A stretch of 64,000 nucleotides of DNA from Kineococcus mangrovi (GTDB lineage Bacteria; Actinomycetota; Actinomycetes; Actinomycetales; Kineococcaceae): the NCBI RefSeq assembly GCF_041320705.1, contig NZ_JBGGTQ010000002.1, positions 372,001-436,000 of the forward strand, written 5' to 3'. A program made the position numbers and the translations under genes. The notes under the pieces were generated by a model. That model was given only the letters and a program-made list of their open reading frames with translations. It did not search any database and was not told the DNA's origin. Positions 50,851 to 59,749 of the stretch are shown one piece after another. How positions within the stretch are numbered: position 1 is the first letter of the stretch; each line of letters begins with the position of its first letter.

Positions 50851-52174
50851 GCAGCTCCCCGGCCGGCACCTGCGGGTCGACCTCCGCACCGCGGCGCCAC
50901 GTCGAGCGGACGACACCGCTGAGCGTCCGGCCCGCGTACGGGGAGACGGGGTTGCGGTGCTGCAGGGCGGCCGGGTCCACGACCCACGTCGCGTCCGGGG
51001 CGAAGACCGCGAGGTCGGCGACGCAGCCGGCGGCGAGCCGGCCGCGGTCGGCCAGTCCCACGAGGTCGGCCGTCGCCGTCGCCATCCACCCGACGACGGT
51101 GGCCAGCGGGACGCCGCGCGCCCGGGCCGCGGTCCAGACGACGGGCAACCCGAGCTGGACCGAGGCGATGCCGCCCCACGCCGCGCCGAAGTCCCCCTCG
51201 TCGAGCCGCTTCAGCTCCGCCGTGCACGGCGAGTGGTCCGACACGACGCAGTCGACGGTGCCGTCGAGCAGCCCGCGCCACAGGGCGTCCTGCTCGGCGC
51301 GGTCCCGGATCGGCGGGCAGCACTTGAACGTCGTGTCGCCGTCGGGCACCTCCTCGGCGGCCAGGGCGAGGTAGTGCGGGCACGTCTCGACGGTGATCCG
51401 GGTGCCGACGGCCTTCGCGGCGCGGACCTCGGCCAGCCCGGCCGCGGACGACAGGTGCACGACGTGCACCCGGGCCCCGGCGGTCGCCGCGGCCTCGGCG
51501 ACCGCCCGGACCGCCGACGCCTCCGCCGACGGGGGCCGGGAGGCCACGAACTCCGCGAACGAGGGACCGCCCTCGTGGGGGGTCAGGCCGTCGCCGTCCT
51601 CGGCGTGGACGAGGAGCAGCCCGTCGATGCGCGCGAGCTCGGCGAGCGCGGCCCGCAGGCCCGCGGCGTCCAGCGGCGCGAACTCCGGGACCCCGGAGTC
51701 GAGCAGGAAGCACTTCACCCCGAACACCCCGGCGTCGTGCAGCGGGGCGAGCTGGTCGGCGTTGCCGGGGACGGCACCGCCCCAGAACCCCACGTCGACG
51801 ACGCACTGCCCCTGCGCCGCGGCGCGCTTGACCGCCAGGGCGTCCGGGTCGACGGTGGCGGGGACGCTGTTGAGGGGCATGTCGACGATCGTCGTGACCC
51901 CGCCGGCCGCGGCGGCCCGCGTCGCGGACGCGAAACCCTCCCACTCCGTCCGGCCGGGTTCGTTGACGTGGACGTGCGGGTCCACGAGCCCGGGCAGCAG
52001 CACCTCGTCGGCCCCCAGGACGACCTCGCGGGCCGCGGGGGAACCCCAGTCGTGGTCCCGGTCCCGCACGGCGACGATCCGGCCGGCCGCGACCCCCAGC
52101 GAGGCCGCCCGTTCGGTCCCGTCCACCACGGCGCGGTCGGCCCGCACCACGAGCTCCACCACCTGATCAGTCAC
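50804..52174 (-). CDS. allB: Allantoinase
   Basis: 456 residues from GTG 52174, which has AAGGTGGA a few bases upstream; GTG 52183 would leave no spacing for a ribosome site. Cyclic amidohydrolase motifs are LLPGLVDPHVHVNEPGRTEWEGF (first zinc pair), GVKCFLLDSG (carboxylated lysine), HAEDGD, HVVHLSS and SDHSPC. The DPHVHVNEPGRTEWEGF form is typical of allantoinase rather than dihydropyrimidinase. It opens allantoin to allantoate. It is the last gene of the purine operon, overlapping the XDH gene by 8 bp. Confidence 0.94.
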   Translation of the reverse strand: MTDQVVELVVRADRAVVDGTERAASLGVAAGRIVAVRDRDHDWGSPAAREVVLGADEVLLPGLVDPHVHVNEPGRTEWEGFASATRAAAAGGVTTIVDMPLNSVPATVDPDALAVKRAAAQGQCVVDVGFWGGAVPGNADQLAPLHDAGVFGVKCFLLDSGVPEFAPLDAAGLRAALAELARIDGLLLVHAEDGDGLTPHEGGPSFAEFVASRPPSAEASAVRAVAEAAATAGARVHVVHLSSAAGLAEVRAAKAVGTRITVETCPHYLALAAEEVPDGDTTFKCCPPIRDRAEQDALWRGLLDGTVDCVVSDHSPCTAELKRLDEGDFGAAWGGIASVQLGLPVVWTAARARGVPLATVVGWMATATADLVGLADRGRLAAGCVADLAVFAPDATWVVDPAALQHRNPVSPYAGRTLSGVVRSTWRRGAEVDPQVPAGELLTRPGARAGVAVPAR

Positions 52175-54920
52175 CCGTTCCACCTTCCTGGAGATCGCGC
52201 ACGGCGCGCCACACCCGGTCCGCCGACATCGGCAGTTCGTGGAACCGTACGCCGACCGCGTCCCGCACCGCGTTCGCCAGCGCCGCGGCGACCGGGTTGT
52301 ACGGCGCCTCGCTCATCGACTTCGCCCCGAGCGGCCCGACGACGTCGTAGGTGTCGGCGAACAGCACCTCGGTGTCGGGGACGTCGTCGGAGCGCGGCAC
52401 GTAGTACTCGCGCAGCGAACCGGTCGGGCTGGACCCGTCGGCGTCGAGGCGCACCTCCTCGAACAGGGCCGACCCGATCGCCTGCGCGACCCCGCCCTCG
52501 ACCTGCCCGCGCAGCTGGCCGGGGTTGAGCACGGTGCCCGCGTCGACGGCCTGCACCGAGCGCAGGACCCGCACCAGCCCGGTGCCGGGTTCGACGGCGA
52601 CGCGGAACCCCTGGACGGTGAACGCGACCGAGCGGACGGCCGCGTCGTCCCCGGCCTCGGCGCTGGGGGCGGTCCCGCCGCGGCGCAGCGCCTCGGCGTG
52701 GACGTCGGCGAGGTCGACGTGCGCGTCCCCGGCGACGGCCCGGCCCGGGCGCAGGTCCACGTCCGCGACCGGGACGCCCAGGAGTTCGGCGGCGAGCGCG
52801 CGCACCTGCCCGGCCACGTCGAGGCACGCGAGGTGCAGGGCCTTGCCCGCGACCACGGACCCCGCCGACCCGAAGGCGCCCGTGTCGTGCCGGACGGCGT
52901 CGGTGTCGCTCTGGTGCAGGTGGGTGCGCTCGAGGCTCGACCCCAGGGCCGTCACCGCGAGCTGGTGGTGGACGGTGGTGGTGCCGTTGCCGAACTCCGC
53001 CGTCCCCACCCGCAGGTCCCAGTCGCCGTCGGCGCGCAGCGCGACGCCGGCGTCGGCGAAGTGCCCCCGCGGCGGGGTCGTGGCGATCATCGCGACCGCC
53101 ACCCCCTCCCCCGTCCGCCAGTGCGGGCCGGGCGGGGGTTGCCCGGCGTCCCGGGCGAGCGCGTCCTGGACGAGGTCGAGGCACTGGTCCAGACCGTAGC
53201 TGCCGTAGCGCAACCCGTCGTCGCCCTCGGCCCCGTCCGCGGGCAGCGACGTCGCGACGAACGGGTCGCCCGGCACGACGACGTTCCGGCGGCGCACCTC
53301 GAACGGGTCCACCCCCAGTTCCCGGGCGAGGTCGTCGAGCGCGGACTCGAGCGCGAACACCACCTGACCGAGGCCGTACCCGCGGAACGCGCCGGAGGGC
53401 ACGGTGTGCGTGTAGACGGCCCGGGCGTCGACGCGCTTGTTCTCGCAGCGGTACGTCGCCAGGGTCTCGTGGCAGGCGTGGAACATGACGCCCGGGGAGT
53501 GGTTGCCGTAGGCGCCCGCGTCGGACAGGACGTCCACGGCCAGCGCCGTGAGGGTCCCGTCGCGGCGCGCCCCCAGGCGCACCCCCACCCGGAAGGGGTG
53601 CCGGGTCGGCAGGTGCCGCAACGTGTCCTCGCGCGTGGTCTCGTGGACGACGGGCCGGCCCAGCCGCAGCACCGCGAGGCCGACGAGGTCCTCGACGAGC
53701 ATCTCCTGCTTGCCCCCGAAACCCCCGCCGACGCGAGCCGCGAACACCCGCACGCGATCGCGGTCCAGCCCCAGGACGCGGGCGAGCTCGTCCCGGACGA
53801 GGAACGGCACCTGCGTGCTGCTGCGGACGACGAGCCGGCCGTCCTCGTCGGGCCAGCCGACCGCCGCGTGGGTCTCCAGCGCGACGTGCGAGACGCGCTG
53901 GGTGCGCCACGTCCCGGACACCGTGACGTCGGCCGCGGCCAGGGCGGTCTCGACGTCCCCGACGCCGCCGTGCAGTTCGGCGACGAGGTTGCGCTGCGGG
54001 TCGGCGATGCGCGACGCCGCCGCGTCCTTGTCACCGTGCACCAGCGGGGCGCCGGGTTCCTGCGCGCTCACCGGGTCCAGCACCGCGGGCAGTTCCTCGT
54101 ACTCCACGACGAGGCGGCGCACCCCCTCCTCGGCCGTGGCGAGGTCGTCGGCGACGACGGCGGCCACGCGCTGCCCGTGGTACCGCAGCACCGGGTCCAG
54201 GACGAGGGTGTCGTCGGGGTCGTCGAGGCGGTTCTCGTGCCGGCCGGTGGAGAACAGCGTCGCGGGGACGTCCTCGTGGGTGAGGACAAGCCGCACGCCC
54301 GGGAGGGAACGCGCCGCCGTGGCGTCGACGCCGATCACCCGGGCGTGCGCGTGCGGGCTGCGCAGGAGGGCCAGGTGCAGGGCGCCGGGGGGCGGGTCGT
54401 CGAGGGTGAAGGGTTCGACGCCGGAGACGACGCGGCGGGCCGCCGGCGCCGCGACGGTGCGCCCGACCGACCCCGTCGCCTCCGCCGGGTCCTGCGTCGT
54501 GCCCGAGACCGCCTCGCGGATCGAGCGGTAGCCGGTGCACCGGCACAGGTTGCCCTTGAGGTGCTCGTCGAGGTCGGCGCGCTGGTCCGCGGTGAGCGCC
54601 GAGGCCGTCACGACCATCCCGGCCGTGCAGAACCCGCACTGGAACCCCGCGGCGTCGACGAACCGCTGCTGCACCTCGCTGAGCCGGCCGGGGGTCCCGA
54701 GCCCGGCGACGGTCGTGACCTCGCGCCCGGCCGCCCGCAGCGCCGGGTAGAGGCAGGAGTGCACGGGGGCGGCGTCGAGCAGGACGGTGCACGCGCCGCA
54801 GTCGCCGGAGTCGCAGCCCTTCTTGACCTCGACGTGGGTGCTCTCGCGCAGCAGGGTGCGCAGGCACTGCCCGGGCCGCGGGTCGACCTCGCGCGCGGTC
54901 CCGTTGACGGTGAGCTTCAC
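52167..54920 (-). CDS. Xanthine dehydrogenase, fused [2Fe-2S] and molybdopterin subunit
   Basis: 917 residues. The first 150 carry two [2Fe-2S] clusters: the plant-ferredoxin type GCDSGDCGACTVLLD plus HSC, and the helical type FQCGFCTAGM with NLCRCTGYRSI. The molybdopterin domain follows directly, with RVGGGFGGKQEMLVED, PSGAFRGYGLGQ, and the catalytic glutamate near the C-terminus in LGAKSMSEAPYNPV. No FAD domain lies between, as in the Mop-type aldehyde oxidoreductases; the FAD subunit is the preceding gene. It should hydroxylate hypoxanthine and xanthine to urate. Confidence 0.9.
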   Translation of the reverse strand: MKLTVNGTAREVDPRPGQCLRTLLRESTHVEVKKGCDSGDCGACTVLLDAAPVHSCLYPALRAAGREVTTVAGLGTPGRLSEVQQRFVDAAGFQCGFCTAGMVVTASALTADQRADLDEHLKGNLCRCTGYRSIREAVSGTTQDPAEATGSVGRTVAAPAARRVVSGVEPFTLDDPPPGALHLALLRSPHAHARVIGVDATAARSLPGVRLVLTHEDVPATLFSTGRHENRLDDPDDTLVLDPVLRYHGQRVAAVVADDLATAEEGVRRLVVEYEELPAVLDPVSAQEPGAPLVHGDKDAAASRIADPQRNLVAELHGGVGDVETALAAADVTVSGTWRTQRVSHVALETHAAVGWPDEDGRLVVRSSTQVPFLVRDELARVLGLDRDRVRVFAARVGGGFGGKQEMLVEDLVGLAVLRLGRPVVHETTREDTLRHLPTRHPFRVGVRLGARRDGTLTALAVDVLSDAGAYGNHSPGVMFHACHETLATYRCENKRVDARAVYTHTVPSGAFRGYGLGQVVFALESALDDLARELGVDPFEVRRRNVVVPGDPFVATSLPADGAEGDDGLRYGSYGLDQCLDLVQDALARDAGQPPPGPHWRTGEGVAVAMIATTPPRGHFADAGVALRADGDWDLRVGTAEFGNGTTTVHHQLAVTALGSSLERTHLHQSDTDAVRHDTGAFGSAGSVVAGKALHLACLDVAGQVRALAAELLGVPVADVDLRPGRAVAGDAHVDLADVHAEALRRGGTAPSAEAGDDAAVRSVAFTVQGFRVAVEPGTGLVRVLRSVQAVDAGTVLNPGQLRGQVEGGVAQAIGSALFEEVRLDADGSSPTGSLREYYVPRSDDVPDTEVLFADTYDVVGPLGAKSMSEAPYNPVAAALANAVRDAVGVRFHELPMSADRVWRAVRDLQEGGTGD

Positions 54921-55735
54921 GACAGTTCCTCCACCGCTTCGGCCGCGAACCGCAGCGTCGTCGCGCGCCGCCAGTCCGGCGCGCCGTGGACGTCGTCGAA
55001 CCAGCGGCCGGCGACGACCTCCTCGACGTCGGCGGCCACCTGCGCCGGAGGGGGGACCTCGCGGTAGCGCAGCACGTGCGGCCGCGGGGTGGACGCCGTG
55101 ACGGCGAGGACGAGACCCCCGTCGGGGTCCCGGCGGCCGACGACGAGCGTCGCCGAGCGGCCGAGCCGGGCCAGGGAGGCCCGGCGGAACGCGGTGGTCC
55201 CGCGCAGCGCCGCGGCCGGCAGGTGCAGCGAGCGCAGCACCTCACCCGGCGCGAGCGCGGTCGTGCGGTCGCCCGTCACGAACTCCTGCACCGGCAGCCG
55301 CCGCACCCCGCCGTCGGCGGCCCACAGCTCGGCGACCCCGTCCAGGGCCACGGCGAGGGAGGTCACGGCCCCGGCGGGCAGCGCGGCGCACACGTTCCCG
55401 CCGACCGTGGCGACCGAGCGCACCTTGAACGAGGCGAGCAGGGCGCGCACGCACTGCCGCACCAGGGGCTTCGCCACCCACTCGGGACGCCAGGGCACGG
55501 ACTCCAGCTCCCCCACGGGGCACGTCGCGGCGAGCTCGATCCCGGCGTCGGAGACGGTGGACGGTTCCCAGCCCAGCGTCGTGAGGTCGACGAGGGTGCG
55601 CAGGTGCGGTTGCGGGACGGAGAACAACCACGTCCCGCCGGCGACGACGGCCGTCGCCGGGTTCCCGTCGTGGGCGCGCCGCAGGGCGGCGGCGTCGGTG
55701 ACGGGCAGGAACTCCGTCACGGTGTTCAGGTCCAC
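54917..55735 (-). CDS. Xanthine dehydrogenase FAD-binding subunit
   Basis: 272 residues from GTG 55735, with GAGGGG about 8 bases upstream. The PCMH-type FAD domain is shown by TAVVAGGTWLFSVPQPHLRTLVDLTTLGW in outline, and VRSVATVGGNVCAALPAGA, where the TVGGN motif binds the flavin pyrophosphate. The C-terminal CO-dehydrogenase flavoprotein domain follows (FRRASLARLGRSATLVV). It passes electrons from the Fe-S clusters of the fused subunit to NAD or another acceptor. It stops within the start of that gene (ATGA overlap). Confidence 0.9.
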   Translation of the reverse strand: MDLNTVTEFLPVTDAAALRRAHDGNPATAVVAGGTWLFSVPQPHLRTLVDLTTLGWEPSTVSDAGIELAATCPVGELESVPWRPEWVAKPLVRQCVRALLASFKVRSVATVGGNVCAALPAGAVTSLAVALDGVAELWAADGGVRRLPVQEFVTGDRTTALAPGEVLRSLHLPAAALRGTTAFRRASLARLGRSATLVVGRRDPDGGLVLAVTASTPRPHVLRYREVPPPAQVAADVEEVVAGRWFDDVHGAPDWRRATTLRFAAEAVEELS

Positions 55736-55746
55736 GGTGGCACCCC

Positions 55747-56247
55747 TCAGTAGTCGACCCGCCCGGTGCTCGCGAGCCAGGCGTCGAAGGGGGCGGGCGA
55801 GCCCGCGTTCCGCTGCTGCTGCACGGGCACGGACCACTCGGTGCGCGGGGTCTCGAACAACTCGTAGAACGCGCGGTCGTCGAAACCGCCGCGCGCGGCG
55901 TCGTCCCGGTCCGCGGCGTAGAGCACGCGGTCGACCCGCGCCCACAACGAGGACGCCAGGCACATGGGGCACGGTTCGCAGCTGGAGTACAGCGTCGCCC
56001 CCGCGAGGCTGAACGTCCCCAGGCCCGCGCAGGCCGCCCGGATCGCCTGCACCTCGGCGTGGGCGGTGGGGTCGTTCTGCGCCGTCACGCGGTTCACGCC
56101 GGTCGCGACGACGATCCCGTCGCGGACGACAACGGCACCGAACGGGCCGCCACCGGCGGCCACGTTCTCCACGGCCAGCCGGACGGCGAGGTCGAGGTGG
56201 TCCGCGTCGGTGCCGGCGCGCCGGTCCTGCACCGGCACGGCGTTCAC
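55747..56247 (-). CDS. Guanine deaminase-type nucleobase deaminase
   Basis: 166 residues from a GTG that overlaps the uricase TGA. The cytidine-deaminase-like zinc motifs are DPTAHAEVQAIRAAC (HAE) and YSSCEPCPMCLASSLWA (PCxxC). Length and C-terminal GFDDRAFYELFETPRTEW match the small bacterial guanine deaminases (GuaD of B. subtilis). It converts guanine to xanthine, supplying the XDH encoded next to it. Confidence 0.9.
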   Translation of the reverse strand: MNAVPVQDRRAGTDADHLDLAVRLAVENVAAGGGPFGAVVVRDGIVVATGVNRVTAQNDPTAHAEVQAIRAACAGLGTFSLAGATLYSSCEPCPMCLASSLWARVDRVLYAADRDDAARGGFDDRAFYELFETPRTEWSVPVQQQRNAGSPAPFDAWLASTGRVDY

Positions 56248-57170
56248 CGTTCCCACGCCAGCGGTGCGGCCGGGGCGGTGTCGTCCGCGACGACGGCCTG
56301 GATGAGGCCGTAGGGCCGGTCGTCGGCGTGGAACACCTCGCCGGCGTTCTCGACGCCGAACCGCTGGAGGTCGTAGAGGAAGTGGTGCTTGTTCGGGGCG
56401 GCGAGGCGCACCTCGATGACGCCCGGGACGCTCTCGACGGCCGCTTTCCCCATGTGCCACAACGTCTGCTGCAGGGCCAGGGAGTGCACCGTCGCGAACT
56501 GCCCGACGAGGACGGCGCGCACCGCGTCGTAGGCCGCGTCGAAGTCGAAGCCGTCGGCCAGGCAGGTCGCGTCGTAGCGCCACTGCGCGACGAGCGAGGT
56601 GGCCATGACGCGGTCCTGCGTGGGTTCCAGCGTCGTGTACCCGTCGACGAGGAAGTCCTTGAACTCCGAGCCGGTGGACTTCAGCAGGGTCAGGTCCTTC
56701 AACCCGGCGACGACGTGGGTCTCGCGGTCGGGACCGTCGCCGGCGACGGTGACGGCCGCGGTCCGCACCTCGCCCCCGGCGCGCACCCAGGTGTGGTCGT
56801 GCTCGCGGCCGGAGACCGTGGCGCGTTCCCAGCGGTAGGAGTCCACGTCGATCCGCGCCCCGGTGACGGGTCCGGTCTCCTCGATGAAGTGCCGGGCCAG
56901 GTCGAGCGCGTAGGACTCGACGGCGACGATCCCCTTCGCCATCCCCTGCCCGGCCGGTCCCTCCTTGGCGAACGCGTAGATCGTGTTCTTCTGCGAGTCG
57001 GTCGGCAGGACCTTGCTCTGGTCGCCGGTGAGGTAGGCGTCGGCGAAGTCGCCGCGCAGCGTCGAGGTGACGTTGAGGTCGACGATCTCGTGCCGGGGGG
57101 TGTCGCGCTGGAACCGCACGACGCGGTTCTCCGCCTTCCCGTACTGGTGACCCGCCAGGACGACGGCCAT
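56244..57170 (-). CDS. pucL: Urate oxidase (uricase)
   Basis: 308 residues from ATG 57170. Cofactor-free uricase motifs are VLAGHQYGKAENRVVRF, LPTDSQKNTIYAFAKE (catalytic lysine/threonine region), the central LLKSTGSEFKDFLVDGYTTLEPTQDRVMAT, and NKHHFLYDLQRFG near the C-terminus. It oxidises urate with O2 to 5-hydroxyisourate, releasing hydrogen peroxide. There is no fused OHCU decarboxylase domain; that enzyme is separate two genes upstream. Confidence 0.96.
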   Translation of the reverse strand: MAVVLAGHQYGKAENRVVRFQRDTPRHEIVDLNVTSTLRGDFADAYLTGDQSKVLPTDSQKNTIYAFAKEGPAGQGMAKGIVAVESYALDLARHFIEETGPVTGARIDVDSYRWERATVSGREHDHTWVRAGGEVRTAAVTVAGDGPDRETHVVAGLKDLTLLKSTGSEFKDFLVDGYTTLEPTQDRVMATSLVAQWRYDATCLADGFDFDAAYDAVRAVLVGQFATVHSLALQQTLWHMGKAAVESVPGVIEVRLAAPNKHHFLYDLQRFGVENAGEVFHADDRPYGLIQAVVADDTAPAAPLAWER

Positions 57171-57174
57171 GTTC

Positions 57175-57495
57175 TCAGCTCCCTCGGTAGGTGGAGTAGG
57201 CGAAGGGGGACAGCAGGAGGGGGACGTGCAGGTGCTCCCGTCCCGCGGTGACGGTGAACGCGACCACCACTTCGGGGTGGAACGTCTCGCGCCCGGCCGC
57301 GGCGAACCACTCCCCCGTGGCGAACCGGAGCCGGTACGTCCCGGGGGCGAGGTCCTCGGCGAGGCGGGCGCGGCCGTCGTCGTCCGTCCGGCCGGAGGCG
57401 GCCGGTGCCCCGTCGGCGTCCGTCACGTCGAGCCCGATCCCGGCGGCGGGGGTTCCCGTGACGGCGTCCAGGACGTGCGTGGACAGGCTGGTCAC
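57175..57495 (-). CDS. uraH: 5-hydroxyisourate hydrolase
   Basis: 106 residues from GTG 57495, overlapping the upstream TGA. The transthyretin-like fold has the HIUase signatures LSTHVLDAVTGTPA (active-site histidine), GRTDDDGR (arginine), FHPEVVVAF and the C-terminal YSTYRGS. It hydrolyses 5-hydroxyisourate to OHCU. It lies 4 bases before uricase. Confidence 0.96.
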   Translation of the reverse strand: MTSLSTHVLDAVTGTPAAGIGLDVTDADGAPAASGRTDDDGRARLAEDLAPGTYRLRFATGEWFAAAGRETFHPEVVVAFTVTAGREHLHVPLLLSPFAYSTYRGS

Positions 57496-57980
57496 GGGGT
57501 CTGCTCCAGCAGGCGGCGCAGACGGAGGTCGGTGATGGCGGCCAGCTCCCGGCGCAGCACCCGCCGCTCGGCCGCCGGGTCGTTGTCCAGCCGCGTCTCG
57601 AGCAGGTCGAGGAGCTCGGTGGCGCTGCGGCCGGAGGCGAACACCAGGTACACGTGCCCGAACCGCTCCTCGTACCGGCGGTTCCCCTCGGCGAGGCGGC
57701 GCAGGACGTCCTCGTCGGCCGCCAGCGCCCCGGCCTGCTCGCGCCGGGAGGTGGCGCTGTCGCTGCGCTCCCCGATGCGGGGGTGCGCGGCGAGGGCGAC
57801 CTCCACGTCCTCCTCGGGCGTCACCGCGAGTTCGCGGGCCGCGGTCTCCCGCAACGCCTCGACCGACCCGAACGGGCGCGCGGCGGTGAGCCGCGCGGCC
57901 CAGGCGGGTGCGTCGCAGCAGGTGCGCAGGAGTTCCTCGCACCGCGGGGCGTCGAGCGCCTCGAGTTCCGTGAGCTGCAC
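57492..57980 (-). CDS. uraD: OHCU decarboxylase
   Basis: 162 residues from GTG 57980; no strong ribosome site. Motifs of the family are FGSVEALRETAARELA, AHPRIGERSDS (catalytic histidine), YEERFGHVYLVFASGRSATELLDLLETRLDND (catalytic glutamate and phenylalanine region). It converts 2-oxo-4-hydroxy-4-carboxy-5-ureidoimidazoline to (S)-allantoin. It is the first gene of the seven-gene operon ending at allB and is divergent from the MobA-like gene with a 42-base shared promoter region. Confidence 0.95.
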   Translation of the reverse strand: MQLTELEALDAPRCEELLRTCCDAPAWAARLTAARPFGSVEALRETAARELAVTPEEDVEVALAAHPRIGERSDSATSRREQAGALAADEDVLRRLAEGNRRYEERFGHVYLVFASGRSATELLDLLETRLDNDPAAERRVLRRELAAITDLRLRRLLEQTP

Positions 57981-58022
57981 TGTCGTCCCGTCGTCGTGGT
58001 TCCGGTGTGCTGTGCTGGGCCC

Positions 58023-58592
58023 GTGCTCGTGACGGGGGTGGTGCTGGCGGCCGGGGCGGGCCGGCGGATGGGGACGCCCAAGGGGTTGCTGCGCCGACCG
58101 GACGGGACGTCCTGGGCGGCAGCGGCTGCGGGCCTGCTGACGGGGGCGGGGTGCTCCCCGGTGCTCGTCACCGTGGGCGCGCAGGCCGACCGCGTCCGCG
58201 CCACGCTCCCGCCCGGGGTGCGGGCGGTCGAGGTCCCCGACTGGTCGCGCGGGCCGGGCGCCGGGGTGGCGCGGGCGCTGGCCGACCCGGCCGTCCGGGC
58301 CGCCGACGCCGTGCTCCTGCTGCTCGTCGACCTGCCGCACGTCGACCTCGCCGGGGTGCGGACGGTGCTCATGCACGCCCACGCGGGCGCGCTCGTGCGG
58401 GCGGTGGACCGCGGCCGGCCGGGACACCCGGTCCTGCTGGGGCGCGAGCACCTGGACACCGCGGCCGCGGCCTGCGCGGGCGGTTCCGGGTTGCGGGGGT
58501 TCCTGGCCGGCGCGGAGGTCCTGGAGGTGCCCGTCGGGGGTTCCGCCGACGACGTGGACGTACCGGGGGACCTGCCGCGGGACCTGCCCTGA
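58023..58592 (+). CDS. MobA-like nucleotidyltransferase (molybdenum cofactor cytidylyltransferase type)
   Basis: 189 residues from GTG 58023. The N-terminal nucleotide-binding motif VVLAAGAGRRMGTPKGLLR is that of MobA/MocA. Next come VPDWSRGPGAGVARAL, LLLVDLPHVDLAG (metal aspartate) and RGRPGHPVLLGREHLD. MocA-type enzymes add CMP to the molybdopterin cofactor used by xanthine dehydrogenase, which fits its position between the XDH operon and xdhC. It is convergent with xdhC, 8 bases apart. Confidence 0.87.
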   Translation: MLVTGVVLAAGAGRRMGTPKGLLRRPDGTSWAAAAAGLLTGAGCSPVLVTVGAQADRVRATLPPGVRAVEVPDWSRGPGAGVARALADPAVRAADAVLLLLVDLPHVDLAGVRTVLMHAHAGALVRAVDRGRPGHPVLLGREHLDTAAAACAGGSGLRGFLAGAEVLEVPVGGSADDVDVPGDLPRDLP

Positions 58593-58600
58593 ACCCGCGC

Positions 58601-59749
58601 TCACGCGCAGACCTCCGCAGCCGCCGCGACCACCGCGTCGAACTGCTCGTGGTGGATGCGCCCGCGGGTGTCGCGCAACGGCCGCCCCGTCCCCCCGCCG
58701 CGGACGGCGACGACCTCCGCGGCGATGGACACGGCGGTCTCCTCCGGGGTGCGGGCCCCGAGGTCCAGGCCGACGGGTGAGCGGAGCCGCGCCAGGTCGG
58801 CCGCGGTGAGCCCCGCCTCCCGCAGCCGCTCCAGCCGGTCGGCGTGGGTGCGGCGCGAGCCCATCGCCCCCACGACCCCGGCCGGACCGGGCAGGGCGAC
58901 CTGCAGCAGGGGGACGTCGAACTTCGGGTCGTGGGTCAGGACGGTGAGCACCGTCGAGGCGTCGACCGTGGTCCGCTGCAGGTAGCGGTGCGGCCAGTCG
59001 ACGACGACCTCGTGGGCGTCCGGGAACCGGGCCGCGGTGGTGAACGCCGGCCGCGCGTCGCAGACGGTGACGTGGAACCCGAGGAACGCCGCGACGCGGC
59101 TCAGGGCCGCGGCGACGTCGACCGCGCCGAACACGATCCAGCGCGGCGCGGGGGCGAACACCTCCACGAGCACCTCGAGGTCGTCGGCGCGCCGGTCGCC
59201 GTCCGCACCGAGGCGGAGGACACCCGAGGACCCGGCGGCCAGCCGGCCGCGGACCGCGTCGACGACCGCGGCGTCCAGCCGTCCCGACCCCAGGGAGCCG
59301 TCGTGGCGCAGTTCCTCGACCACGACCCGGCGGGTGCTCCCGGGGGTCAGCGCGGTCGCGACGGCGACCGGGCGCTGCTCGTCCACCGCCGCGAGCACCG
59401 TCCGCAGGACGTCCTCGTCGGCGAGCGCGACGCGCACCTCGATCGTCCCGCCGCACGTCAGGCCGGGGGCGAAGGGGTCGTCCTGCGCCGTGCCGTACCG
59501 GGCCTGCCGGGGGCGGCCGTCGGCCAGCACCTCGCAGGCGAGCTCGTGGACGGCGGACTCCACGCACCCCCCGGAGACGCTGCCGAGCACCTCGCCCGGT
59601 GTGCCGTCCGGCGCCTGCACGAGCGCCAGGCACGCCCCCGCCGCCCGCGGGGCCGACCCGTCGGTGCGCACGACCGTCGCGACGGCCACCCGCCGCCCCC
59701 GCCGCAGCCGGTCGTGCACCGCGCGCAGGACGGCCAGACCCTCAGCCAC
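58601..59749 (-). CDS. XdhC/CoxI-family molybdenum-cofactor maturation protein
   Basis: 382 residues from GTG 59749, overlapping the permease stop by 8 bases. The N-terminal XdhC_CoxI domain has VAVATVVRTDGSAPRAAGACL and VSGGCVESAV; the C-terminal Rossmann domain has VTVCDARPAF, VLTHDPKFDVPLL, VGAMGSRRTHADRLERL and SPVGLDLGARTPEE. XdhC binds and sulfurates the cofactor before insertion into xanthine dehydrogenase. The dinucleotide loop is FGAVDVAAAL, less canonical than GAGHVA. Confidence 0.9.
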   Translation of the reverse strand: MAEGLAVLRAVHDRLRRGRRVAVATVVRTDGSAPRAAGACLALVQAPDGTPGEVLGSVSGGCVESAVHELACEVLADGRPRQARYGTAQDDPFAPGLTCGGTIEVRVALADEDVLRTVLAAVDEQRPVAVATALTPGSTRRVVVEELRHDGSLGSGRLDAAVVDAVRGRLAAGSSGVLRLGADGDRRADDLEVLVEVFAPAPRWIVFGAVDVAAALSRVAAFLGFHVTVCDARPAFTTAARFPDAHEVVVDWPHRYLQRTTVDASTVLTVLTHDPKFDVPLLQVALPGPAGVVGAMGSRRTHADRLERLREAGLTAADLARLRSPVGLDLGARTPEETAVSIAAEVVAVRGGGTGRPLRDTRGRIHHEQFDAVVAAAAEVCA

